Source: RBG-16-66-20 sp049651845 (GTDB lineage: Bacteria > Pseudomonadota > Gammaproteobacteria > Burkholderiales > SG8-39). From it: 15,778 nt of DNA. The DNA is taken from the NCBI GenBank assembly GCA_049651845.1, contig JBASCW010000170.1:1-15778 (forward strand), read 5' to 3'. The position numbers and the translations under genes were made by a program. The notes beneath the pieces are model-generated. The model worked only from the letters and a program-made list of their open reading frames with translations. It did no database searches and was not told the DNA's origin. Below are positions 1-5,535 of the stretch, in pieces (the first letter of the stretch is position 1; every line of letters begins with the position of its first letter).

Positions 1-161
1 GCCGCTTCCCATTTGCCCGCCGCAAACTGCCTCACCCAGGCCCTGAGCAGGTTCTCGTGTATCCCCAATTCCTTGGCCACCTGCACCTTCACCATCCCGG
101 GCTGGCTCGCCAGCTTCACCGCCTCACGCTTGAACTCAGCGCCGTATCGCTTCCTTTCCAT
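1..161 (-). CDS. IS3-family transposase OrfA, N-terminal part (runs off window)
   Basis: The minus strand from an ATG at 161 encodes a protein beginning MERKRYGAEFKREAVKLA and continuing through VAKELGIHENLLRAWVRQF. This is the N-terminal helix-turn-helix of IS3/IS911-type OrfA proteins (HTH_Tnp_1), which bind the ends of the element. The reading frame is open to the window edge, so 53 complete codons are visible out of the roughly 90-100 usual for OrfA. OrfB, with the DDE catalytic domain, would lie to the left and be made by programmed frameshifting in this family. Whether the element is complete cannot be judged here. Recognition is by motif and is secure at family level, not at the level of a named IS. 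Confidence 0.88.
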   Translation of the reverse strand, partial: MERKRYGAEFKREAVKLASQPGMVKVQVAKELGIHENLLRAWVRQFAAGKWEA

Positions 162-233
162 TGCACACCTTCCGATGCCATCATCCCATCTATCGAAAGT
201 ATCCGGGAAACCGGGGTGATGCCAGGTGGTACA
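1..233 (-). mobile_element. Probable right-hand boundary of an IS3-family element
   Basis: The orfA start codon at 161 should lie within about 100 bp of the IS end. IS3-family ends start 5'-TG on their own strand. Two candidate ends are visible on the minus strand: TGTACCACCTGGCATC from 233 and TGGCATCACCCCGG from 224. Both are followed by GGTTTCCCGGATAC, which resembles the inner part of IS3-family terminal repeats. The other end is outside the window, so the inverted repeat and target duplication cannot be confirmed. The boundary is an estimate. Confidence 0.4.
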
Positions 234-285
234 AGCGCGGTCGCTGCTTGTTTCCGGGTCAACGCTCGATTTCTCGCGCGTGTGA

Positions 286-560
286 CTGGCCCGGGGGATC
301 GCCGGCCGCATTGTCATCCTGTTTCCTTCTCCCGAGCACGCGAGCGGCGGCGGACTCAGCGCCGCCCCGGAGCTCTTCGAGGGCGTGTCGTACGTCGACA
401 CCAACCTCGTCGATGCAGGCTTCCGGGAGTGCTTCGAGACAATGTATCCGGGCACCCGCTTCGTTACCCACGTGATGCCCTGCGCCTACGACGCGTTCGG
501 CCTTCTCGAGCGGGCTTCGAAAGCCCGGAGGGCGCGGTCCAGCATCTCCGGAACCTCAAC
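286..560 (+). pseudogene. Decayed ABC substrate-binding protein fragment (Peripla_BP_6 type)
   Basis: After a stop at 283-285, one plus-strand frame reads FEGVSYVDTNLVDAGFRE, then FETMYPGTRFVTHVMPCAYD and AFGLLE. This is the style of the C-terminal lobe of periplasmic binding proteins of branched-chain amino acid type ABC systems (LivK/Peripla_BP_6). Around 510-516 the homology jumps to another frame, which continues GFESPEGAVQHLRNLN. Restoring one G in the run at 512-514 would join the two as ERGFESPEGAV, so a single-base deletion explains the shift. There is no N-terminal lobe or signal peptide, and the conserved text stops near 560. The fragment lies about 50-60 bp inside the proposed IS end, so transposition may have contributed to the loss. 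Recognition is by residue pattern only. Confidence 0.62.
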
Positions 561-913
561 GTGATCGCCATGCTCAAGTGGTTCGTTGGGGTCGCATTTC
601 TGCGGCGGTGCTTGCAGCAACGTACAAGGTGGTCGGCGTCAATCGCCGGGCGATATTCCGGGGAGCAGCGTCGATCCTCCACGCCCTACAGGCACTGATC
701 TCAGCTGCCGGCGAAACCGGCTGGGTGCCTCGCGCTTTCGCTCTACCGCGCTCGCAGGAGCTGGAGTGAAAGCCAGCATTGCAGGTTGATCGAGCGCATT
801 TTCATGTGGCCACCCGGCAATCTGACGTTTGCTTTCCTGGGGGCGAACCCGCCGACTCCGCGGCAACCACCTGCGCCTCGAGCGCCACCGGCCGGTAACC
901 GACGCTGCCCCGC
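561..913 (+). other. Non-coding stretch, nothing recognised
   Basis: All short reading frames here have unconvincing residue composition, and none continues the binding-protein homology. No tRNA cloverleaf, repeat array or terminator was seen. The stretch ends at the promoter that starts at 914. Confidence 0.5.
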
Positions 914-942
914 TTGCAAATGCTCGGACGCTCGCCTATAAA
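914..942 (+). promoter_or_regulatory. Sigma70-like promoter for the GGDEF/EAL gene
   Basis: TTGCAA at 914-919 and TATAAA at 937-942 are separated by exactly 17 bp. They match the -35 (TTGACA) and -10 (TATAAT) consensus well for such GC-rich DNA. Transcription would start near 949, 27 bp before the first well-placed ribosome binding site and ATG (963-978). This is read directly from the sequence; use in vivo is inferred. Confidence 0.6.
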
Positions 943-952
943 CTACCGTAGT
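942..952. promoter_or_regulatory. Small symmetric site at the predicted transcription start
   Basis: ACTAC-C-GTAGT is a perfect 5-bp-arm inverted repeat with a one-base centre. It sits just after the -10 box and over the predicted start site, where an operator would repress. Five-base arms can arise by chance, so the call is tentative. Confidence 0.25.
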
Positions 953-975
953 CGGACAGACGAAAGGAGGCGCAA

Positions 976-1065
976 ATGCGAGCCCCGGCCCTTCAAGCGC
1001 GACCCGCGGTCGCATGGCCTCCGGACTGGGCGCGTGCGGCGTATGCGCGGGGCGGCGTCGCGTGA
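976..1065 (+). CDS. Possible 29-codon leader ORF, coupled to the GGDEF/EAL gene
   Basis: AAAGGAGG at 963-970 is the strongest Shine-Dalgarno in the area and lies five bases before an ATG at 976. That ATG opens a frame beginning MRAPALQARPAVAWPPDW and stopping at 1063-1065. The stop overlaps a GTG (1062-1064) in the frame of the downstream PAS-GGDEF-EAL protein, giving the GTGA overlap typical of translational coupling. By contrast, the ATG at 1014 in the large frame has no visible ribosome binding site. The short frame could be a coupled leader peptide, or it could mark a one-base indel that separates the true start from its gene. No known peptide family was recognised. Confidence 0.35.
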   Translation: MRAPALQARPAVAWPPDWARAAYARGGVA

Positions 1066-3596
1066 AATCGCGCGGACCTTCTCGCCGCACTATGCCGCCG
1101 CGCTCTCCGCGCCGGAGGGCCGCGGACGGCGCTCGCCGCGGCGGTCCCAGGGCGAAATGGGTCTCGGCGCTCGCGAACGCCGTTGCATACATGGATCAAG
1201 GCGTGAGCGTCTTCGACGCCGATCTCAGGATCGTCGCCTTCAACCGGCGCGCCTGCGAGCTGCTCGACATCCCGGAATCGGTCTGTCCGCCGGGCACGCC
1301 GCTCGAAACGCTGTTTCGCCGCAACGCCGAGCGCGGCGAGTACGGACGGGGCGACGTGGAGGAGCAGGTGCGCGCGCGGCGCTTCGAACCGCACCGCTTC
1401 GAGCGCGAGCGGCCCGACGGCACGATGCTCGAGGTTCGCGGCATGCCGATCCCCGGCGGCGGTTTCGTCACCCTCTATACCGACGTGACCGAGCGCGCGC
1501 GATCCGAGCGCGCTCTCAAGGCGAGCGAGCAGCGCTACGACGCCGCGATGCGCGCGATCAACGAGGGCGTGTACGACTATGACGTCGCGAGCGACGCCAT
1601 TTACTACTCCGAGCGGGTCCATGAGGTGCTGGAAGCCTCGCGCGACTCGCTGCGCACGGCGTCGGACTGGCGGCGGCTCATCCATCCGGACGATCTGCCC
1701 GGCTACCTTGCGGCGTACCTGGCGCACATGCGGGGGGAGACCGAGCGGTTCTCGCTCGACTACCGATACCGAGCCCGCGACGGGAGCTGGCGCTGGGCGC
1801 GCCAGCGCGGCATGGCGATTCGCGACGCGAAGGGGCGCGCGGTACGGGTCGTCGGCTCGGTCGGCGACATCACCGGGCTGAAGCAAACCGAGCAGGCGCT
1901 GCGGGAGAGCGAGGCGCGGTTCCGGTCCCTCACCGAGCTGTCGTCGGACTTCTATTGGGAAACCGACGCGGATCACCGGATCACCCGGTTCGTTCACGGC
2001 GCGAAGATGCAGACCGTGGTGCCGGTGAGCGAGCTGCTCGGCCGCAGGCGCTGGGAGATACCGTCTGTCCATCCGGACGAGGAAGGCTGGCGCACGCACC
2101 GCGCGGTGCTCGACGCGCGCCTGCCGTTCCATGATTTCGAGCACGCGCGCGCCGGGGCCGACGGCAACGTCCGCCATTTCACACTGAGCGGCGAGCCGGT
2201 GTTCGACGCCGCCGGAGCGTTCGCCGGGTACCGGGGCGTCGGGCGCGAAATCACCGAGCGGAAGGCGGCCGAGGCGCGGCTGGACCGGATGGCGTACTTC
2301 GACGCGCTCACCGGCCTGCCGAACCGGGTGCAGGTCCACGATCGCCTGCGCGAGGCAATGGCGCGAACCGACCGGACGCAGACGCTGCTCGCCGTGATGT
2401 TTCTCGATCTCGACCGCTTCAAGGAGATCAACGACACTCTCGGCCACGCCGCGGGGGACGAGGTGCTGAAGGAGGCGGCGCGCCGGCTGTGTGCCTGCCT
2501 GCGCTCGACCGATACCGTGGGACGCCTGGGCGGCGACGAGTTCACCGTCCTGCTCGAGGACGTCCGGCATATCGACGAGGTCTCCGCCGTGGCGCGCAAG
2601 ATCGTCGAGGCCTTCGCCGAGCCCGCCGAGGTGGCGGGACGCGAGCTGCCTCTTTCCACGAGCATCGGGATCACGATCTATCCGCTCGACGACCTGGACG
2701 CCGAGAGCCTGCTCAAGAACGCCGACATCGCGATGTACCAGGCCAAGCGGGAAGGCCGCAACAACTTCCAGCTGTATGCGGCGAACATGGGCTCGCGCGC
2801 GGAGCGCCGGGCCGGTCTGCGCCAGCGGCTGCATCGCGCGTTGGAGCGCGGCGAATTCGCGCTGCACTACCAGCCGCAGGTCGGCTTTGCCGACGGCATC
2901 ATCGCCGGCGTCGAGGCGCTGATGCGCTGGAACGACGCGGAGCTCGGCACGGTCTCGCCGGGCAAGTTCATCCCGGTCGCCGAGGAAACGGGTCTCGTCG
3001 TGCCGCTAGGCGAGTGGGCGCTGCGCGAAGCCTGCAGCCAGTGCAGGCTGTGGCTGGCCGCGGGCTTCGCGCCGCTGCGCGTGGCGGTCAACCTGTCGCT
3101 GCGGCAGTTCCGCCAGAAGGACCTGGCGCGGCGGATCGGCGAGATCCTCGCCGAAACCGGCCTGCCCGCCGTCTGTCTGGAGATAGAGATCACCGAGGGG
3201 ATCGTCATCAAGCACGTCGAGAAGGCGATCGCGACCCTGACCGCGCTGAACGAGCTCGGCGTGCGAATCGCGATCGACGACTTCGGCACCGGGTATTCCT
3301 CCCTCGCCTACCTGCAGCGCTTTCCGGTGCACGCGCTGAAGATCGACCAGACGTTCGTGCAGGCCATCCGCGGAGGCGCCGACAGGGCCCCGATCGTGAA
3401 CGCGGTGATCCATCTGGCGAAGCTGCTCGACCTGACTACCGTGGCCGAGGGCGTGGAAACCGCCGAGCAACGGGACTACCTGCGCGCCCACGGCTGCGAC
3501 GCTTTCCAGGGCTACCTGTTTTGCCGGCCGCAAGCGGCCGAGCGGATCGGCGAGCTGCTCGCCGCACACCGGCGCGAGAGCGCTGCGGCGGCGTAG
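1014..3596 (+). CDS. PAS-PAS-PAS-GGDEF-EAL c-di-GMP diguanylate cyclase/phosphodiesterase
   Basis: This is a sensor protein for c-di-GMP turnover. Three PAS-type sensory domains lie near residues 60-160 (MDQGVSVFDADLRIVAFNRR), 178-290 (HPDDL, then RDGSWRWARQRG) and 300-420. A GGDEF domain covers about 425-590, with GGDEF at 506-510 and the RxxD inhibitory site RSTD at 497-500, five residues before it as expected. An EAL domain covers about 605-850: EAL at 634-636, the N of VNLSLRQF, the E of EIEITEG, DDFGTG at 755-760, the K of LKIDQTF, the E of AEGVE and QGYLF. All catalytic motifs look intact, so cyclase and phosphodiesterase activity are both possible, although in many such proteins one dominates. 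No membrane segment or signal peptide is seen, so it should be cytosolic. The start is uncertain: ATG 1014, GTG 1062 (coupled to the leader ORF) and ATG 1092 all precede the first PAS domain. Confidence 0.95.
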   Translation: MASGLGACGVCAGRRRVKSRGPSRRTMPPRSPRRRAADGARRGGPRAKWVSALANAVAYMDQGVSVFDADLRIVAFNRRACELLDIPESVCPPGTPLETLFRRNAERGEYGRGDVEEQVRARRFEPHRFERERPDGTMLEVRGMPIPGGGFVTLYTDVTERARSERALKASEQRYDAAMRAINEGVYDYDVASDAIYYSERVHEVLEASRDSLRTASDWRRLIHPDDLPGYLAAYLAHMRGETERFSLDYRYRARDGSWRWARQRGMAIRDAKGRAVRVVGSVGDITGLKQTEQALRESEARFRSLTELSSDFYWETDADHRITRFVHGAKMQTVVPVSELLGRRRWEIPSVHPDEEGWRTHRAVLDARLPFHDFEHARAGADGNVRHFTLSGEPVFDAAGAFAGYRGVGREITERKAAEARLDRMAYFDALTGLPNRVQVHDRLREAMARTDRTQTLLAVMFLDLDRFKEINDTLGHAAGDEVLKEAARRLCACLRSTDTVGRLGGDEFTVLLEDVRHIDEVSAVARKIVEAFAEPAEVAGRELPLSTSIGITIYPLDDLDAESLLKNADIAMYQAKREGRNNFQLYAANMGSRAERRAGLRQRLHRALERGEFALHYQPQVGFADGIIAGVEALMRWNDAELGTVSPGKFIPVAEETGLVVPLGEWALREACSQCRLWLAAGFAPLRVAVNLSLRQFRQKDLARRIGEILAETGLPAVCLEIEITEGIVIKHVEKAIATLTALNELGVRIAIDDFGTGYSSLAYLQRFPVHALKIDQTFVQAIRGGADRAPIVNAVIHLAKLLDLTTVAEGVETAEQRDYLRAHGCDAFQGYLFCRPQAAERIGELLAAHRRESAAAA

Positions 3597-4227
3597 CCGC
3601 TCTCGGCGTGCGTCCCGCGGGCGTGCCCGGGACGCGCGCCAAGGCGTTTCGACCGCCGAGCTCGAGATCCTCGACGATCGCCTCCAACCCCTTGCGGGCG
3701 CAGCGCTCGTCGGTCTGCCCTGAAGGCGCGCCGCTCACGCCGATCGCGCCGACGAACTCGCCGCTGGCCTGGATCGGCACCGCGCCCGGGCCCGTCACCA
3801 GCCCGCCGACCGCGGGAGCGCCGAAGGGCGTGGTGGAGCGGCCCTCGAGCTGCGAGGTCGGCAGCACGAACGACACCGCGGCATAGGCCTTGGCGCGGCT
3901 CACCGCGAGAGCCAGATCCGGCGCGAGCAAGTCGCGCAGCACCGCCTGCGCATGGCCGCCGCGGTCGAGGACCGTCACCGCCACCTGCACGCCCTCCTTA
4001 CGGCATGCGTCGATCGCCGCGCGCGCCGCCTTCAGCGCAGTATCGAGCGACATGCGCTCGATCGAGATCAGCACCGGCTGCCCGCCATGGATAAGCGCGA
4101 AGGCCTGCCCCTTGGGGAGCTGGACCAGATCGCTCGGCGAGAGCATCTGAGCGCTTTCCGTCGTGATCCGGTCCTCGTTGCGGCTGGCGAAGTCGGCGAA
4201 TTCGGTCGGGTCGTTGGTATCGGACAC
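3436..4227 (-). CDS. DUF336/GlcG-HbpS-type protein with TraD-derived N-terminus and abnormal C-terminal tail
   Basis: Residues about 51-197 form a DUF336 (GlcG/HbpS, haem-degrading/haem-binding-like) domain: MSLDTALKAARAAIDACRKE, VLDRGGHAQAVLRD, AVSRAKAYAAVSF and EFVGAIGVSGAPSGQTDE. Members are usually about 130-180 residues. This class often carries a signal peptide just before a sequence like QPVLISIERM; here it is replaced by the C-terminal end of a conjugative TraD (SRNEDR, LVQLPKGQAFALI). After EAIVEDLEL, where the domain naturally ends, the frame runs on for about 70 arginine/proline-rich residues. The last 161 bp are antisense to the end of the EAL gene. The GTG at 4227 is only the first start codon of the chimeric frame; ATG at 4053 (residue 59) would give nearly the bare domain. 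Both ends look abnormal, so the gene may be non-functional or make a cytosolic chimera. Confidence 0.6.
   Translation of the reverse strand: MSDTNDPTEFADFASRNEDRITTESAQMLSPSDLVQLPKGQAFALIHGGQPVLISIERMSLDTALKAARAAIDACRKEGVQVAVTVLDRGGHAQAVLRDLLAPDLALAVSRAKAYAAVSFVLPTSQLEGRSTTPFGAPAVGGLVTGPGAVPIQASGEFVGAIGVSGAPSGQTDERCARKGLEAIVEDLELGGRNALARVPGTPAGRTPRAATPPQRSRAGVRRAARRSARPLAAGKTGSPGKRRSRGRAGSPVARRFPRPRPR
3610..3635. terminator. Hairpin after the GGDEF/EAL gene, no T-run
   Basis: GCGTCCCG (3610-3617) and CGGGACGC (3628-3635) form a perfect 8-bp stem with a 10-base loop, 14 bp after the stop codon. No run of T follows on either strand, so it is not a canonical intrinsic terminator. It may slow or end convergent transcription. 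Confidence 0.35.
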
Positions 4228-4317
4228 CGACGGCGAGACGAGGGTTGAGACGACGCGTACCTCGGGAAGCTGGCTCGTCAGCAGTTCGGCTGTCGCAACA
4301 CCGAGACCGTCTAATAA
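4078..4317 (-). pseudogene. C-terminal remnant of conjugative coupling protein TraD
   Basis: The minus strand from 4317 reads LLDGLGVATAELLTSQLPEV, VSDTNDP, SRNEDRITT and then LSPSDLVQLPKGQAFALI. This matches the remembered C-terminal pattern of TraD coupling proteins of integrative conjugative elements: QMPEV, then GVSDTP, SSNEDR and LPKGQAFAL-x-GG ahead of a terminal LYKLRMPLP. That final segment is missing because the frame passes straight into the DUF336 domain. The ATPase domain and everything upstream are absent, as the frame is cut about 55 bp before the dusA fragment. It marks former conjugative-element DNA. Recognition is from memory of the family, without alignment. Confidence 0.65.
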
Positions 4318-4350
4318 GGGGGAAAATGAGGGGGTCTTAGCGGGAAACGG
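4316..4350 (+). repeat. Pair of GGGAAA-type direct repeats beside the dusA fragment
   Basis: AAGGGGGAAAATG (4316-4328) and AGCGGGAAACGG (4339-4350) are imperfect direct repeats 23-34 bp before the GTG of the dusA fragment. A comparable set lies the same distance upstream of full-length dusA (8117-8146). Short direct repeats beside an attachment core are typical arm-type binding sites of tyrosine recombinases. That role is inferred. Confidence 0.4.
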
Positions 4351-4372
4351 GCTGGCACGGGTTAGAGCATAA

Positions 4373-4495
4373 GTGACTGATAATAAGCTAAGTACAGGAA
4401 AATTCTGGGCTCATCGGCTTTGCGTTGCCCCCATGATGGACTGGACCGATTTCATAGAGCGCGCTCGCGACGTGGTACACCGTAGTGCACGCTGA
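4373..4495 (+). pseudogene. dusA: Displaced 5' fragment of dusA (attachment-site remnant)
   Basis: From GTG 4373 the frame reads VTDNKLSTGKFWAHRLCVAP, then MMDWTD, and stops at 4493-4495 after an unrelated 15-residue tail (FIERARDVVHRSAR). It aligns codon for codon, without gaps, with the first 26 residues of the dusA at 8167 (VTDTQKNPSEFSAHRLCTAP, then MMDWTD). Homology ends exactly at 4449. Over 4401-4449 the DNA agrees with the other copy at 42 of 49 positions, and the last 23 bp are identical. Such a fragment is expected where an element integrates near the start of dusA and brings its own replacement 5' end. The sequence differences upstream of the identical core show that the two 5' ends have separate histories. 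Confidence 0.8.
4427..4449 (+). repeat. 23-bp direct repeat, left copy (putative att core in dusA)
   Basis: This perfect repeat contains CCCCATGATGGACTGG, encoding APMMDWTD of DusA, and is identical to 8221-8243. Similarity continues leftward at a lower level but ends abruptly on the right, as expected for a recombination core at an island boundary. Integration in this part of dusA is established for a family of dusA-specific integrases. No integrase gene lies between the two copies. Confidence 0.75.
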
Positions 4496-4604
4496 CTCGA
4501 CTCCGAAACCGAAGAAGTCCTCATCTTCGGTCCAGACTGGACAATCGAATCCGCGCCAAGTTTGGGCCTTCGATGCCCGCATGCCGACGGCACGACGGAA
4601 TCGA
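4496..4604. other. Short island-end segment with a hairpin
   Basis: ACCGAAGA (4508-4515) and TCTTCGGT (4524-4531) make a perfect 8-bp stem with an 8-base loop. A minus-strand frame through here (4582 to 4388, reading WRGFDCPVWTEDEDFFGFG) has plausible composition but matches nothing I recognise and runs back across the dusA fragment. The segment may be the left end of the inserted element. Confidence 0.35.
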
Positions 4605-5528
4605 TCAGAGATATTGGGTCGTGCGATTCGCCATGTAGAGCGCGAACAGTTCGCGGTTGATCTCCCGCAGCCGGGCGCGCCTGCCGACGAGCCGCTTCGC
4701 GCCGCCCTGCTTTTCCAGATCGAGCAACTCGAGGATCAAGCGTGCCGCCTCGGCCGGAGGCGCATCCGGGAACTGCGCGCCCTCGAACGCGGCCCCCGCG
4801 GACGGATGCTCGAGCAGGTACCACGCCGGGAACCAGGCAGGCAGCTCGGATTCGTCGATGCTCTGCCATTCGCTCGCGCTCTCGAATCGATCCCAGTCGC
4901 GTTGCAGCAGCTCGTCCGCCAGGTCGGAGAGCACCGCCGCGAACCGCTGCGGCGCCCGCCAGGCGAGCGCGAAGAGTCCTGAGCGCGCGGCATCGAGCCC
5001 CTCGCGCCGGTAGCGGGCCACCGCACGCCAATGAAGCGCATCCGGTTTCGCCTCCGGCTGCGGGATGGCGTTCGCCGCCGTCTCGGCCTCCTCCCACTCG
5101 CCGCATCGCAAGCAGAGCCACGCGCGATGGGCACGCGGCCGCGCGGGCTCATAGGCGAGATCGCGCGCCGCCTCGGCGAGATCGTGGAACAAGCTCGCCA
5201 TGAATCGTGCCGCGTCCTCTGCGAGCGCCTGGCCCGCCGCCGGTGCGATGTCTCGATCGAGCTCATCCACGGCGCGCACGATGGCCGCCGCGTCCGCGCC
5301 CCGCGGGGACCATGCCGCGAGCGCCGTGGCCAATGTCTCGAGCGTGTCGATACCCGGGTAGTCGGGCGCTTCAGCTCGCAGTCGGGCGAGCACCGCGCTG
5401 GCGCGCTCCGCGTCGCGTACCGCGAGCGCACCGGCCGCGTCGTTGGCGAGCATCACCGCCCGCGAGTCGAGGAAGAGATCGAGTTGCACGCAATCCGCCG
5501 CGTCAGAAGAGGCTCGCCGGCGTGACAA
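4605..5528 (-). CDS. Uncharacterised protein with N-terminal QLDLF motif, downstream of recQ
   Basis: This is a 307-residue, alanine- and leucine-rich, apparently all-helical cytosolic protein with no signal peptide or membrane segment. Residues 15-19 are QLDLF, which fits the QL[S/D]LF consensus by which many bacterial DNA-processing proteins bind the beta sliding clamp; it sits in a likely flexible N-terminus. The rest suggests helical-repeat (TPR-like) packing: ERASAVLARLRAEAPDYPGI, then HRAWLCLRCGEWEEAETAAN and ALHWRAVARYRREGLDAARS. It ends LREINRELFALYMANRT. It resembles a family of uncharacterised proteobacterial proteins, but no function is known to me. The TTG start at 5528 lies 7 bp after the recQ stop, without a clear Shine-Dalgarno. 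A GTG at 5489 (residue 14) is an alternative that would put the motif at the extreme N-terminus. Co-transcription with recQ is likely. Confidence 0.7.
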   Translation of the reverse strand: MSRRRASSDAADCVQLDLFLDSRAVMLANDAAGALAVRDAERASAVLARLRAEAPDYPGIDTLETLATALAAWSPRGADAAAIVRAVDELDRDIAPAAGQALAEDAARFMASLFHDLAEAARDLAYEPARPRAHRAWLCLRCGEWEEAETAANAIPQPEAKPDALHWRAVARYRREGLDAARSGLFALAWRAPQRFAAVLSDLADELLQRDWDRFESASEWQSIDESELPAWFPAWYLLEHPSAGAAFEGAQFPDAPPAEAARLILELLDLEKQGGAKRLVGRRARLREINRELFALYMANRTTQYL

Positions 5529-5535
5529 TCAACAC

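Noticed and set aside
993..2867. A 624-codon open frame antisense to the PAS-GGDEF-EAL gene
   Set aside because: High-GC codon bias keeps the opposite strand open. Its product has no recognisable motif, while the plus strand has every PAS, GGDEF and EAL signature.
4388..4582. A 64-codon minus-strand frame over the island end (WTEDEDFFGFG)
   Set aside because: Its composition is plausible, but it runs antisense through the dusA fragment and matches no family I know. Kept only as a remark under the island-end segment.
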